In this document: piece after piece, positions 15,763 to 26,070 of the stretch | Layout: each line of letters begins with the position of its first letter | Position numbering within the stretch: the stretch's first letter is position 1 | Assembly: GCA_002084545.1 (NCBI GenBank) | Contig: NBLJ01000039.1 | Coordinates: 1 to 37,294, forward strand | Reading direction: 5' to 3' | Source: Desulfobacteraceae bacterium 4572_123 | GTDB lineage: Bacteria > Desulfobacterota > Desulfobacteria > Desulfobacterales > 4572-123 | DNA length: 37,294 nt | Notes under the pieces: generated by a model | The model's input: only the letters and a program-made list of their open reading frames with translations | Told to the model about the DNA's origin: nothing | Databases searched by the model: none | Made by a program: the position numbers and the translations under genes

Positions 15763-18750
15763 TTATATCCGATGCAGTTGTAGCTGGTAGTCCGCCATTT
15801 TAGAGTTAGCGGCATCGAGTTGTTTTTTACTGGAAACAACCGCCACGGCATGGCCTCTTGAATCCGAAGCAAAATATTTTTCAGCAACCCTTTGAATTTT
15901 TTTATGGCTGATTCCCAGTACTCCGGCCTTGAATTGGTTGCGTGCCTCGTCGGACAGGGAAACTATCCGGCGGTAAAACGCCTTGCGTGCCGCCGGGCCC
16001 GGCGGATGCGGTTTGTCGATTTCGGAACACACCTGCAAAATCGCCTCTTTAATATCTTCGCTGCCGTATTTGCCCGAACAGATAAACCGCATGGCACCGG
16101 TAAAGGCATGCAATGTCGCCCGGATGTGCGGATCACGGTAGGAAGCAAACGAAAAAATACCGTTTTCGGAATTAAACAGTGCAAACCCGCCGTAAGCGCC
16201 CCCTTTCTCCCGGATTTCCCGATGCAGATACATGGATCGCAGTATCTTGCTGATCACCGCCAGGGCCGGCGCATCGGCATGGGACATGCGAACCGCGGTA
16301 AAGGCACGTGCCACGAATGAAACCGCCGAGGAGGTGTACCAGCCCTCGTTTGGAATTTCGCCCGGGCACCGGATATCAGGTTCGCCAAACCCGTCACCAG
16401 GGTTATCCGTTAGTCCTTTAAAAATGGATTCCACTGCGTTTTGTGAGGATGACAGGGCCGTGTCTTCACCTATAAGCGCCATTTTAAAATTGTTTGTTGT
16501 AAAAAGACTTTTACCGATCCGTGTAAGATCCTCGGAGAGGGCTCCCAGCTTTTCTTCGGTTAGATCGAGGGTTAATGCCTTGATTCGGCGCAACTGGTGA
16601 ATACCGTGCCAAGTCTCATTTACGGCACTGGTGGTGTTAAAATTACGCGCAGCCAAGGAGATGGCCAGTTGATGTCCATTCTGAACAACCGTGGATTCCA
16701 GACCGGCCCTGTATTCAAGCAGCAGATTTTTCAGGCGGGAAAAGTCGGCAAAGGCATGGTCAAAAATCAGTTCCTGAATAATATCGAACATGGCCTGTTG
16801 GTTACGCACCAGGCATTTACCGCCAAACGATACAAAGGGTATGCTTTTGCCCTCTTCAGTGAAGCGGGTTCTGGAACCTGCCGCCAGCCCGATACCGCCT
16901 GTGTACCGGGCGATCCGGCGTGCTATTTCCAGATAATCCCGGCGGGCAGTTCCGATTTTGGGCAGGGCATGGCAGAAAAATGGTACCAGCCCGAGAAGAT
17001 CCGCGGAAACAGCTCCTGCCCCCGCGGCCCCGGCCAGATAAAAAATACCAGCCGTGGGCTGGTTGTAACAGATGGCCGGCGCCATATCGTATGCCCGGGA
17101 GGGTTGGACACTTTGAATTAGAGGCGGAATATCGGAAAGATCCAGGGTAGGAAGTATTGTCAGGTCTTCGTGACGTTCCTGAAGGCGTTTGAGGATGTCG
17201 GTCCGGGACTTGATTTTTGTAATTTGTTCCGTGGTCAGGCAAGACTGAATTTTTTGCAGTTGCTTGGCTGTCTGTTTTGCTTCCCGGTCGGCCATCTCCT
17301 GATCCGGAATCAGGTGCAAAAGCACCCGGTGCGGGTTATCTATAAAATATTTTTTAATCAGGTTTTCAAAAAAAAGGCCGGCCTTGAGCTGTTCGCGTAT
17401 TTGCGATAGGTCGGCATCAAAATCAAAACTTCTTACAGGATCGCCCCCGTGAAACCAACTGCCTGAAAAGAAAAGCAGCAGCTTGAGCCCGTAAGGATAG
17501 GGCGTATTGGTAACTTCCCGGCGATGGAATTCAAGCTGATGAATGGCTGACTCGATCATCTCCTTATCGATCCCGCTGTTCACCAGTTCCTTTAAAACAT
17601 CCAGGATAATCGATTCGATCTTTGCTGAATCAGCCTTGTCGACATCCTTGAGCCCGCATACAAACATGGTGTCCCGGTTATCTCCGTCAAACCCGGCGCT
17701 GTCGCATAAAGAACTGCCCAGACCCGAATCGATAAGGGCCTTGCGCAAAGGGGAAGCGGCATTGCCGAGCAGGATCTGTTCCAGCAGGGTGAGGCACAGC
17801 ACCCCGAATGTGTCTTTTATATCACAGGTCAGCCATGCCAGGCAGACCTGTGATTTTTTCGCAGTCGTTTCAGAGGGATCAAGGGGGTATGAATAATTCA
17901 TTGTTCTGGGACGGCGCCAGCGGGGCTGGGACGGTACATCCGTTCCCGGATCAATGGGTGTAAAATGTTTGAGCACCCTGTCCTGAATAAAATCAAGGTG
18001 ATCGTGAAGCGGAAGGTTGCCATATGTATAAAAAAATGCATTGCTGGGGTGATAATGAACCCGATGGAATTCAAGGAGTTGTGCGTGGGTCAGTTGCGGA
18101 ATCACGGCCGGGTCACCGCCTGAATTATTGCTGTAGGTGGTTTCCGGGTACAGGGCATTTAATATAGAGCGCCCCATGACCTGGCTGGGAGAGGACATGG
18201 CCCCCTTCATCTCATTGTATACCACCCCTTTGTATGTCAGGGAGCCTGGATACTGCCCGGGGTCATGATTTTCCTCAAACTCCAGGCGGTGGCCTTCTTG
18301 ACTGAAACTTAGTTCATCCAGCTTGGGGAAAAAGGCTGCGTCCAGATAGACATCCATCAGATTGTAATAATCTTTCGGGTTCTGAGTGGCAAACGGATAC
18401 ATGGTCCAGTCCGAGGCGGTAAAGGCGTTCATGAAAGTACTCAGGCTTCGTTTGAGCATGGAAAAAAACGGGTCCCGAACCGGATATTTTCTGGAACCGC
18501 ACAGGGCCGTGTGCTCCAGAATATGGGCCACGCCGCTTGAATCGGAAGGCACTGTTTTAAAGGCCACGCTGAAACTGTTTTCCGCATCAGCGGTACTGAT
18601 ATGCACATGTCGGGCACCGGTTGCCTGATGTTCCAGCTCATAATAGATCGAATTGATCTCTTTCAGGTCTGCAATCCGTTTGATTTGATAGCCGGATATC
18701 TTATCTCCCGTCTTCAGGCCGGGATTGTTTTTATCTGATTTTGTGTTCAT
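15763..18750 (-). CDS. Peptidase M16C, presequence protease (PreP/Cym1)-like
   Basis: 995 residues, the length of PreP/Cym1-type zinc metallopeptidases. The inverted zinc motif H76-I-L-E79-H80 lies in VAHILEHTALCG. The distal zinc glutamate is E180 in VVYNEMKGAMSSP. The following GRSILNALYPETTYSNNSGG and the C-terminal half (RARIAAGS-like region, then GAYGGFALFNSENGIFSFASYRDP) fit the four-domain M16C clamshell. It degrades short unfolded peptides; with no signal peptide visible it is probably cytosolic. Only a weak AGGAT precedes the ATG at 18750. It is divergent from rsmA with a short shared spacer. Confidence 0.9.
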   Translation of the reverse strand: MNTKSDKNNPGLKTGDKISGYQIKRIADLKEINSIYYELEHQATGARHVHISTADAENSFSVAFKTVPSDSSGVAHILEHTALCGSRKYPVRDPFFSMLKRSLSTFMNAFTASDWTMYPFATQNPKDYYNLMDVYLDAAFFPKLDELSFSQEGHRLEFEENHDPGQYPGSLTYKGVVYNEMKGAMSSPSQVMGRSILNALYPETTYSNNSGGDPAVIPQLTHAQLLEFHRVHYHPSNAFFYTYGNLPLHDHLDFIQDRVLKHFTPIDPGTDVPSQPRWRRPRTMNYSYPLDPSETTAKKSQVCLAWLTCDIKDTFGVLCLTLLEQILLGNAASPLRKALIDSGLGSSLCDSAGFDGDNRDTMFVCGLKDVDKADSAKIESIILDVLKELVNSGIDKEMIESAIHQLEFHRREVTNTPYPYGLKLLLFFSGSWFHGGDPVRSFDFDADLSQIREQLKAGLFFENLIKKYFIDNPHRVLLHLIPDQEMADREAKQTAKQLQKIQSCLTTEQITKIKSRTDILKRLQERHEDLTILPTLDLSDIPPLIQSVQPSRAYDMAPAICYNQPTAGIFYLAGAAGAGAVSADLLGLVPFFCHALPKIGTARRDYLEIARRIARYTGGIGLAAGSRTRFTEEGKSIPFVSFGGKCLVRNQQAMFDIIQELIFDHAFADFSRLKNLLLEYRAGLESTVVQNGHQLAISLAARNFNTTSAVNETWHGIHQLRRIKALTLDLTEEKLGALSEDLTRIGKSLFTTNNFKMALIGEDTALSSSQNAVESIFKGLTDNPGDGFGEPDIRCPGEIPNEGWYTSSAVSFVARAFTAVRMSHADAPALAVISKILRSMYLHREIREKGGAYGGFALFNSENGIFSFASYRDPHIRATLHAFTGAMRFICSGKYGSEDIKEAILQVCSEIDKPHPPGPAARKAFYRRIVSLSDEARNQFKAGVLGISHKKIQRVAEKYFASDSRGHAVAVVSSKKQLDAANSKMADYQLQLHRI

Positions 18751-18875
18751 AATATCATCCTGTTTTGATTTATGGAAATTCGAACCCGGAGAGCATAGTC
18801 ACGGACGCCGGGTGTTATGGGGTACAATACAAAAAAGTTGCATCTCCCGCCGAACATATGATAGATACAAAAAAT

Positions 18876-19715
18876 ATGACATCACCCCGTACCCTTCTAA
18901 ATGCCCGGAACCTGCGGGCAAAAAAACATCTTGGACAAAATTTTTTAAGCGATCCGTCTACGGCCATGATGATTCTGGAACGTACCGGCATCATGCCCGA
19001 TGATATTGTACTGGAAATCGGCGCCGGCTTAGGTGCCCTTACGATTCCGACCGCGGGTATGGCCCGCAAGATTTACGCTGTTGACAAGGACCCGCAGGTT
19101 CTGGAACTTTTAAAAAAGGAACTTTCCTTAAAGGAGCTTTCCAATGTTGACCTGATCAAGGGCGATATCCTGCGGATCGATATCAATGCACTGGCCCGCA
19201 GGCATAATGCCCGCCTTCTGGTACTGGGCAACCTGCCGTATAATATCTCTTCCCAGATAATTATCCGGCTGATCAGCTCGCGAAACGCGGTAAGCAGGGC
19301 TGTCATTATGCTGCAAAAGGAGCTGGCCCAGCGCCTGACGGCTAAACCCGGATGCAAGGATTATGGACGCATTACAGCCATGCTGCAATATTGCGCCGGC
19401 ATTCGCAAAATTGCAGCCGTACCGGCAAATCTTTTTTTCCCTAAACCCACTGTCGATTCCCAAGTACTTGAAATCACGTTCAAGCCCGTGCCCGATCATT
19501 CGGCCGCGGATGAAGCCCTTCTTTTTGCAGTAATTAAGGCTGCATTTTCCAAGCGCCGCAAAACGCTGAAAAACGCACTGGCCGGCAGTGAACTGTCTCT
19601 TGATGCTCAAAGTGCCGGAAAACTCCTTGAAAAGGCCGGTATAGATCCCATACGAAGGGCCGAGACGCTTGAAATAGCCGAATTTGTCGAATTAAGCAAA
19701 AACTTTGAACCCTGA
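18876..19715 (+). CDS. rsmA: 16S rRNA (adenine1518-N6/adenine1519-N6)-dimethyltransferase
   Basis: 279 residues from ATG 18876. Earlier in-frame ATGs (18765, 18858) give extra N-terminal residues unlike the family, but none of the candidate starts has a clear ribosome-binding site. The KsgA opening AKKHLGQNFLSD (residues 16-26) is present. SAM motif I is LEIGAGLGALT (46-56), the acidic ribose contact is D70 in AVDKD, and D97 lies in KGDIL. The catalytic NLPY motif is at 119-122 in LGNLPYNISSQ. It dimethylates A1518/A1519 of 16S rRNA late in 30S assembly. Also known as ksgA. Confidence 0.93.
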   Translation: MTSPRTLLNARNLRAKKHLGQNFLSDPSTAMMILERTGIMPDDIVLEIGAGLGALTIPTAGMARKIYAVDKDPQVLELLKKELSLKELSNVDLIKGDILRIDINALARRHNARLLVLGNLPYNISSQIIIRLISSRNAVSRAVIMLQKELAQRLTAKPGCKDYGRITAMLQYCAGIRKIAAVPANLFFPKPTVDSQVLEITFKPVPDHSAADEALLFAVIKAAFSKRRKTLKNALAGSELSLDAQSAGKLLEKAGIDPIRRAETLEIAEFVELSKNFEP

Positions 19716-19722
19716 CCCTATT

Positions 19723-20973
19723 TTACATCGTATCCGCTACGGCCACGGTCCGGTCCCCCAGCATATTGACATAGCTTCCCATTTCATTGTCGTACCAGCC
19801 ATAGATGACAGCCTGGGTTACAGGGACATGTATAGTTGAATCTTTCAGCGGGCCGCCTATAATTTTTTCGATTCCCGGAACATTATTAAGATCGACACTC
19901 AGTTCGGCCGTACGGGTATGAGTTTCGTGACCTTCGATAATGGCAGCGGCCCTGGGCATCCCGACAATGTCTCCGGATACATTCTGTTTTTTTGAAAAAT
20001 GCAGATAACCATTCACATCACCTGCCGCGGCATGACGGTATATGTTGTTAATCAGTTCCCGGCGGATTGATTGCCCCGTCAACTCTTCCTGAAGGTTCAA
20101 CACAAGGATTATCAGTGATCCTGTGGTACTTGGGATTCTTACGGATTCGGCAATAAAACCGATATGCTCCATCTCGGGTATCACCAGCTGCAATGCCCTG
20201 GCGGCCCCGGTGGAAGTGAGGATAATATTATTCATGACACTGCGGTTTTTGCGCAGATCCCCGGCCCCTGTTTTCGGCAGGCGATCCAGCACCTGCTGGG
20301 AACCTGTCGCAGCATGCACGGTGGCCATGGAAGCCGACAGGATTTTATGTGCTCCCAGGGCGTTCAGCAGCGGCTTCATCATATGGGCCAGGCAGGTGGT
20401 AGTACACGAGGCATTGGAAATCAGTGTATGGCGCCGGGGGTCATAGTCATCCCCGTTCACCCCCATGACGGTGGTCACGGCATCTTTGGGCATGGGCCGG
20501 CCCTGGTCCTTGAGCTTAAAAGGCGCCGATACAATGACCTTGTCGGCACCTGCCGCTATATGGCCGCGCAAAGAACCCCCGGGATGCTCCGGCGGCAAAA
20601 GCGGATTCAGAAACTGACCGGTGGTATCCACCACTAGACGCACATCGTGGCCGCCCCAGTTCAGTTCGGCAGGGTTGCGGTTTGATCGTAAAAATCTGAC
20701 AGGCATGCCGTCAATGGTCATGGCGCCGTTTTTTTCATCCAGGTCCTTTATGACCGGCGTTGCATTGCAGCCGTGCAGATATCCGCTCAACGCGCCGTAG
20801 TTTGAATCCCGTTCCACATAATGGGCGATATCACCTATGGATTTACCTGCATCGCGGCCTATATTGACGACCAGCTCACTGAAATATCCGCGGCTCACAT
20901 GGTGCCACACCGTCAGTTTGCCGATTCTGCCGAGCCCGTTAATCCCCAGTTTTAATCCTGTTTCAGCTCTCAT
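19723..20973 (-). CDS. Glyceraldehyde-3-phosphate dehydrogenase-like, long form
   Basis: 416 residues, about 80 more than usual GAPDH. The Rossmann start LGINGLGRIGKLTVWHH is normal. Catalytic C190 in SNASCTTTC and H220 in ATVHAATGSQ are conserved, as are the C-terminal GWYDNEMGSYVNM contacts. Extra length lies around residues 120-180 (LLPPEHPGGSLRGHIAAGAD, then KLKDQGRPMPKDAVTT) and in the linker after H220 (VLDRLPKTGAGDLRKNRS). Such a form may serve gluconeogenesis or another aldehyde phosphate. The coenzyme cannot be settled by eye. It is convergent with rsmA. Confidence 0.85.
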   Translation of the reverse strand: MRAETGLKLGINGLGRIGKLTVWHHVSRGYFSELVVNIGRDAGKSIGDIAHYVERDSNYGALSGYLHGCNATPVIKDLDEKNGAMTIDGMPVRFLRSNRNPAELNWGGHDVRLVVDTTGQFLNPLLPPEHPGGSLRGHIAAGADKVIVSAPFKLKDQGRPMPKDAVTTVMGVNGDDYDPRRHTLISNASCTTTCLAHMMKPLLNALGAHKILSASMATVHAATGSQQVLDRLPKTGAGDLRKNRSVMNNIILTSTGAARALQLVIPEMEHIGFIAESVRIPSTTGSLIILVLNLQEELTGQSIRRELINNIYRHAAAGDVNGYLHFSKKQNVSGDIVGMPRAAAIIEGHETHTRTAELSVDLNNVPGIEKIIGGPLKDSTIHVPVTQAVIYGWYDNEMGSYVNMLGDRTVAVADTM

Positions 20974-21028
20974 ATCATGCCCCCCCTTATTTCTTCATTC
21001 CGCAAAGCATAAACGGTATTTTGACAAA

Positions 21029-24000
21029 TTACGTTTCGCGGACCTTTAAAAATCCTTTAAAGACAGTTCCCTCCAATCCGTCAATGCTGATAAATTCTCC
21101 CGATTTCAAATACGCATCATCAAAAGTGCAATATTTCTTTTTTTCATTGCAGATAAGATTGCCGCACCCTACAACACATGTTTTCCCCAGACGATGGGCC
21201 ACCACCGCGGCATGGGAAGTCAGTCCGCCGCGTGCCGTCAAAAGGCCGTCGGCGGCATTGATTTCACGGATATCATCGGGAACCGTATCACTCCTGAGCA
21301 GAATCAGCAAAGTGTTCGGTTCCTGTTCCCGCCATTGATAGATTTCATCAAGGTTAAAAACCACCCGACCGCTCATGGCGCCGCCGCTGACACCGATACC
21401 GTGGCCGATGATATTATTATCACCCGGTTTTTCAGAGTCAAATGTCAATACTTTTTTACGTTCACGCATGGCCATATCTCGGGTCTGCAGCAAAAACAAG
21501 TCTTTTCGGAGAGCCCCCTCAAAGGTAAATTCCATCTCCTGGGGGCTCCATCCACGCAGGTTAATCAACTCGTGAGCCCATTCTTTCAGGGCCGTATATA
21601 CTTCAGGGAAATGACTTTCCAGTGTTGTATCGGTATCCCGCATCTCAATATCCTGCTGGGCAATGGAAATCGGCAGGGTTCTTACCAGTCCGGAAACAAC
21701 GTCTTCACCCTGATTGCCTATTGTGAAATCTCCCCAGAGCCTGAGGCTGTCACCGGGCCAGTGCGGATTATGGGTAAAGATAACACCGCTGCCGGACTGT
21801 CGCGACAAGTTCCCGTATACCATGGCCTGAACCGTAGCTGCTGTTCCCCAGTCATCTGATATACCCATGATTCTGCGATAAGTTACCGCCTTGGATGACT
21901 TCCAGGAATCAAACACCACTTTGATGGTGATCAAAAGCTGCTCCAGGGGATCTTCGACGATTTCGATCCCGTAATCTTTGATAAGTCCCTTGTAGGTCAG
22001 CGCCACCTTGCGCATCTGCGGGCCGGTAAAATGTCTTTTCAAAGGGATACCGACCCGGCGTTTCAGTTCGCTGATAATAGCATCAAAATCATCTCGTTCC
22101 AGGCCGAAAGCCATACCGTAGCACTGTAGAAAACGACGGTAATTGTCCCATGCAAACCATCCGTTCCCGGTCCGGGCCTCAATCCCGGCGGCAATATTTT
22201 CGTTCATGCCCACATTGAGCAATGTATCCATCATACCGGGTTGGGAGATGGATGATCCGCTGCGAACTGAAAAAAGCAGGGGATTTTTCGGATCCCCAAA
22301 GATTTTACCGGTAATTTTTTCCAGGATGGCGATGTTTTGGATGACCTGTGTTCTGAAATTACGGATAGCTTCAGGATAACTCTCTATCATATCGCGACAG
22401 CGGAAAACCTCGGTGGTAATAATAAAGCCTGGCGGCACGGGCAGACCGAAATTTTTCATGCGCATCATGTTAAGCCCTTTGTTACCAAGGAATATAATTC
22501 CGGTCACCTTACCGTTGGGCTTTTCCAGATTAGTAATCGCCATTTGGGGATCATAGTTCAGCAGCAACCTGAGCCTGTCCTCGGGCAGCTTATGCGACTG
22601 GTAAAACAATGTGTTTAAGATACGGGTCAAAAAGGCATCGAGTTGCTGGAGCCCCAGCGAAAGCGCAATCCGGTCCCGGAAAAAAATTTCGGACACTCGA
22701 TGATGCAGTTTTTCATGATCATCCAGGTCCTGACCGGAGGTATACTTTTCAAGCAGGCGATCCACCGGTAAACCGGACAAAATGCGATCCAGGTTGCCTT
22801 CGTGGATATTATTGAAATTGTCGTTGATAATATTTCTTACCGCCTGGACAAACCCTTTGAAAATATCGACATACTGGGTAAATGAAAAACCCCGCACCTC
22901 CAGTGAATGTGCCAGGAGATCCAGTTGGCGTTCATTCTCAACCGATCGCATGCCGTCGATCTTGAGGGCCTTGTTAAACAAGATCAGCAGGTCAAAGATT
23001 TCGTAAAAAGTGGTGCGTGTGATTAATCGCAAATCGACCTTGGTAATTAGTTCTTCAAATAAAACATTCACCAGGGATTCAATCCGGAACGTGAGTCCCA
23101 GTGCATCAAACTTCATCTCATGATAACTTCCGTACATGGACGGGATATCAATGGTAATATGCCGTTTTTTATAAATATCTTCTTTTATTTCATATATATG
23201 CGAAGAGAGTATCAATTTTTTTAGATTTTCAAGATACTCCAGCAGCCGGAACAGTTTTTTCTGCAAATCAGTTTCCTGCAGCGCTTTTTGAAGATTTTTT
23301 AAATTCGGAAATCCGGATGCGGCCAGTCTTGCCATATACCGGTCCATCTCGATAAAGTTAAGATTATATTTCTGATGCAGAAGCTTATACACTTCGATGC
23401 TCAGTTGGACTCGTTCTTGATCTTCAGGGCTTACATCCGCTACCTGGCCAATTAAAAGATTCAATTTTTTATCCGGCAGTGTCAGCAGGTCATTCGGCAG
23501 AGCAACTTCATGGTTTTCGAGATACTGCATGATGCGATAAGCATCATCGATGTAGGGGCCCTTGGTCTGTATCCGACGATATATCCGCGGCGGAACATAC
23601 GGCTCTAGTCTGGTTTTGTCCCTGGTTCTCCAGAAATCAATGATCGCCTCAATCAGGCCGATGATCCGGTTACTGCTTTCCACGTGGCTTTGCTTGCGCA
23701 AAAAGTGAATCAGCTCATCCTTTCGGCGGTAAATTTCATCGATCCGGCTGGATATATCTCTTAAATGCCCTTCGGCACCGATATCATTGAAATAAACAGG
23801 AAAAATTCGTGCAAGCTGCTTGACCAGGTTATACACGGGTCCGATATTGCTGTTTAACAACCTGGTGATGTCCCGGGGGAACAGGTCCGTATCCCGAATG
23901 AATATGCCGCATAGAGCCAGGTGAATGATAAGGCTGGAAAGCAGACGGGTCGACCATTGAGGATGTTGTTCGATCAATTCGAGGCTCATCCGGATATTGA

Positions 24001-25210
24001 GGATATGGGCAGAGTTGGCCCTGATCTGCCAGTCATTTCCAATGCCGTTGATCATGGGTGCCTGAAATCCCATATCGATCACATGATCGATAAAAAAGTT
24101 AACCAGATCGATCTCATCGGTTTTATATACCCCTTTGCCCATATTCAGAACACAGTCCAGAGCCGTTGCCGGAAAATTTATGGCCCGGTCCCTTAAAATG
24201 GAAAAGGTTTTTTTGATCAACTTGCGGATATTCCAGTGTTTTTCATGCCCTATCAGCCATGTGAGGGTCCGATTGATATCTCTTAAAGCCTCTTCATGGA
24301 TCATGGACAACCCCTTGATGCTCATGATATGAAACAAAAAGATAACTTTCCAGCCGTTGCCCCATGTACCGTCCCGGCCGGCATCAAGCAGGCGTTGAGG
24401 GAGCCGGCGATAAATTTCAACAAACCGGTTGTAGGCGGGAAGTTCAAGCATCCGCTCAAGGTCATCCCGTGAGGCAGGATCACCGGACAGTGTCATATTA
24501 TTCAGCCGTGATTTCCATTTTTTTATCTGCCGGTGCGATATATCATCAAACAGGCCCCGCCAGTATTGATGATGCCGGGGTTCTTCCAGTTCGGAGGCAA
24601 ACCAGACACCCGGATCAACTTCCCGAAGCCAGTATTCATAAACGGTATGGTAATACCTTTTCAGCAGTACCCTGGCCGGGCCCAGATCGATGATTTGGTC
24701 CGGTAGTTTGTTTATCAGAAGATCGATCAGCCTGGTGATCTGATAATAGCTTTTTACAAACAGAAAAAAATATTGATCCGGGTATTTTCCTATTTTGTCG
24801 AAGGCATTATTGATGACCGGCAGAAATCGCTGAAATTCAGAAGTCGAATCAGTGAGAATTTTTTTAAGAAACAGCAGCAGGTTGTCTGTTGCGTCAATTC
24901 TGACCTCGGCATCCTTTGTTAATTCAATAGCATTCGAAAAAATTTCTATAAAAAGATCGGCGGCGTCAGGTCCTTGTGGATGGCTTTTCAGGAGATGAAA
25001 ATAGTTTAAGGAATAGGCTCTGGCTTCCTTGACGATAAACTGCCAGTTCTTGTAGGGATGGGAAAGTTCCTGCAAAAAGGTATTGACTCCCTCCATGATT
25101 CCGTAATACTGGGACAGCACATCCCGCAGAAGAAAATATTTTTCATCAATGGTAACATCGACATGATAGTCGGCGATATTAACTTCCAGTGCTTTTGATT
25201 TAATATTCAA
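21029..25210 (-). CDS. PPDK/PEP-synthase-like giant protein lacking the PEP-binding barrel
   Basis: 1393 residues. Residues 1 to about 890 are a helical region I do not recognise. From about 900 it becomes a PPDK-type ATP-grasp domain: GNKGLNMMRMKNFGLPVPPG, LFSVRSGSSISQPGMMDTLL and SGSGVIFTHNPHWPG. The swivelling phospho-histidine domain follows, with H1333 in GGLTSHAAVVAHRLGK. The protein ends 60 residues later, so the C-terminal PEP/pyruvate TIM barrel of true PPDK or PpsA is absent. It may therefore phosphorylate another acceptor, or need a partner protein. The start is TTG at 25210 with AGAGG upstream; no nearer ATG fits. Confidence 0.82.
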   Translation of the reverse strand: MNIKSKALEVNIADYHVDVTIDEKYFLLRDVLSQYYGIMEGVNTFLQELSHPYKNWQFIVKEARAYSLNYFHLLKSHPQGPDAADLFIEIFSNAIELTKDAEVRIDATDNLLLFLKKILTDSTSEFQRFLPVINNAFDKIGKYPDQYFFLFVKSYYQITRLIDLLINKLPDQIIDLGPARVLLKRYYHTVYEYWLREVDPGVWFASELEEPRHHQYWRGLFDDISHRQIKKWKSRLNNMTLSGDPASRDDLERMLELPAYNRFVEIYRRLPQRLLDAGRDGTWGNGWKVIFLFHIMSIKGLSMIHEEALRDINRTLTWLIGHEKHWNIRKLIKKTFSILRDRAINFPATALDCVLNMGKGVYKTDEIDLVNFFIDHVIDMGFQAPMINGIGNDWQIRANSAHILNIRMSLELIEQHPQWSTRLLSSLIIHLALCGIFIRDTDLFPRDITRLLNSNIGPVYNLVKQLARIFPVYFNDIGAEGHLRDISSRIDEIYRRKDELIHFLRKQSHVESSNRIIGLIEAIIDFWRTRDKTRLEPYVPPRIYRRIQTKGPYIDDAYRIMQYLENHEVALPNDLLTLPDKKLNLLIGQVADVSPEDQERVQLSIEVYKLLHQKYNLNFIEMDRYMARLAASGFPNLKNLQKALQETDLQKKLFRLLEYLENLKKLILSSHIYEIKEDIYKKRHITIDIPSMYGSYHEMKFDALGLTFRIESLVNVLFEELITKVDLRLITRTTFYEIFDLLILFNKALKIDGMRSVENERQLDLLAHSLEVRGFSFTQYVDIFKGFVQAVRNIINDNFNNIHEGNLDRILSGLPVDRLLEKYTSGQDLDDHEKLHHRVSEIFFRDRIALSLGLQQLDAFLTRILNTLFYQSHKLPEDRLRLLLNYDPQMAITNLEKPNGKVTGIIFLGNKGLNMMRMKNFGLPVPPGFIITTEVFRCRDMIESYPEAIRNFRTQVIQNIAILEKITGKIFGDPKNPLLFSVRSGSSISQPGMMDTLLNVGMNENIAAGIEARTGNGWFAWDNYRRFLQCYGMAFGLERDDFDAIISELKRRVGIPLKRHFTGPQMRKVALTYKGLIKDYGIEIVEDPLEQLLITIKVVFDSWKSSKAVTYRRIMGISDDWGTAATVQAMVYGNLSRQSGSGVIFTHNPHWPGDSLRLWGDFTIGNQGEDVVSGLVRTLPISIAQQDIEMRDTDTTLESHFPEVYTALKEWAHELINLRGWSPQEMEFTFEGALRKDLFLLQTRDMAMRERKKVLTFDSEKPGDNNIIGHGIGVSGGAMSGRVVFNLDEIYQWREQEPNTLLILLRSDTVPDDIREINAADGLLTARGGLTSHAAVVAHRLGKTCVVGCGNLICNEKKKYCTFDDAYLKSGEFISIDGLEGTVFKGFLKVRET

Positions 25211-25479
25211 TTTTTCCTCTCTGGAAATGTAACGGTAAAATATATATCAGGTCCTGTGTCCCGCACCGGACGGCCGCGGATTGAGCGATTTCACAAAGCG
25301 GTCGCGGGCAATCAGAGTTCAAAGCTCTGTAAACTATGAATGCCGAGATCCTGAAAACATTTTACCAAAGCTCATTTGCATTTTCAAGGGTATTAAGGTA
25401 AAGACAATTTCGTGACGCACTATCGGATCAGATTTTGTATCCCCGGAAGAAATTTGAACACTTACAATATTTTTTAATT
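25211..25479. other. Divergent intergenic region
   Basis: The spacer between the PPDK-like gene and the rhodanese gene holds no open coding frame of note and no tRNA-like fold I can recognise. The AAGGTAAAG and AT-rich part near 25400-25480 may contain the rhodanese promoter, but no good hexamer pair was found. Confidence 0.3.
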
Positions 25480-25971
25480 ATGACAAGAAAAATTGCGTTT
25501 GAAGTACTTATCATCGCTTTTGCTGCTGTTTTGATAGCTTTTACGGTAAATCGGCTGCGTCCTGACGGGTTGCCGCTGTTTTCCGAAAAAAATATCAACA
25601 GCCATTCTGAACGGATTTCCCTCGAAGAGATATCTATTACCGAGGCAATTAAACGTTTTCATACAGGCGATACCCTGTTCGTCGATGCCAGACCGGCATC
25701 TGATTTTAACTCCGGCCACATAAATGGAGCGATAAACCTGACGGATACGTATATGGATGAATGGATAGACGATTTTCTTGCAAACACTTCTCCCGATACC
25801 CTGATCATTGTCTACTGCGATGGCCTGCGCTGCTCTCTGGGGCGGGACCTGGCCGAACAATTCCGGCTGCTTGGTTATACAAAGGCATATTATCTGAAGG
25901 ACGGTTGGAGCCAATGGAAAAAGCATGGCATGCCGACCAATTCGATTGATCAGGAGGCAAGTCAAAAGTGA
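25480..25971 (+). CDS. Membrane-anchored rhodanese-domain protein
   Basis: 163 residues from ATG 25480. An upstream TTG at 25435 adds 15 hydrophilic residues and has little support. Residues 5-23 (IAFEVLIIAFAAVLIAFTV) form one N-terminal membrane segment or uncleaved signal, so the domain probably faces the periplasm. The rhodanese domain follows: FVDARPASDFNSGHINGAIN, then the active-site strand IVYCDGLRCSL with C113 as the likely persulfide cysteine and C118 near it. The loop differs from the classic CxxGxR form, as in many stand-alone sulfurtransferases. A role in periplasmic sulfur transfer is an inference. Confidence 0.8.
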   Translation: MTRKIAFEVLIIAFAAVLIAFTVNRLRPDGLPLFSEKNINSHSERISLEEISITEAIKRFHTGDTLFVDARPASDFNSGHINGAINLTDTYMDEWIDDFLANTSPDTLIIVYCDGLRCSLGRDLAEQFRLLGYTKAYYLKDGWSQWKKHGMPTNSIDQEASQK

Positions 25972-26070
25972 TGCCTTCATAAACAGTTAAATTGAGACGG
26001 CCTCGTAAAAAGTGGCTATTGAATATAGAAAAAAAATTGTGGGCTGGTAAGCTATTTTTTAAGCGTGTCT

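Noticed and set aside
18765-18875. N-terminal extension of RsmA from ATG 18765
   Set aside because: The extra 37 residues show no similarity to the family and would overlap the control region of the divergent protease gene.
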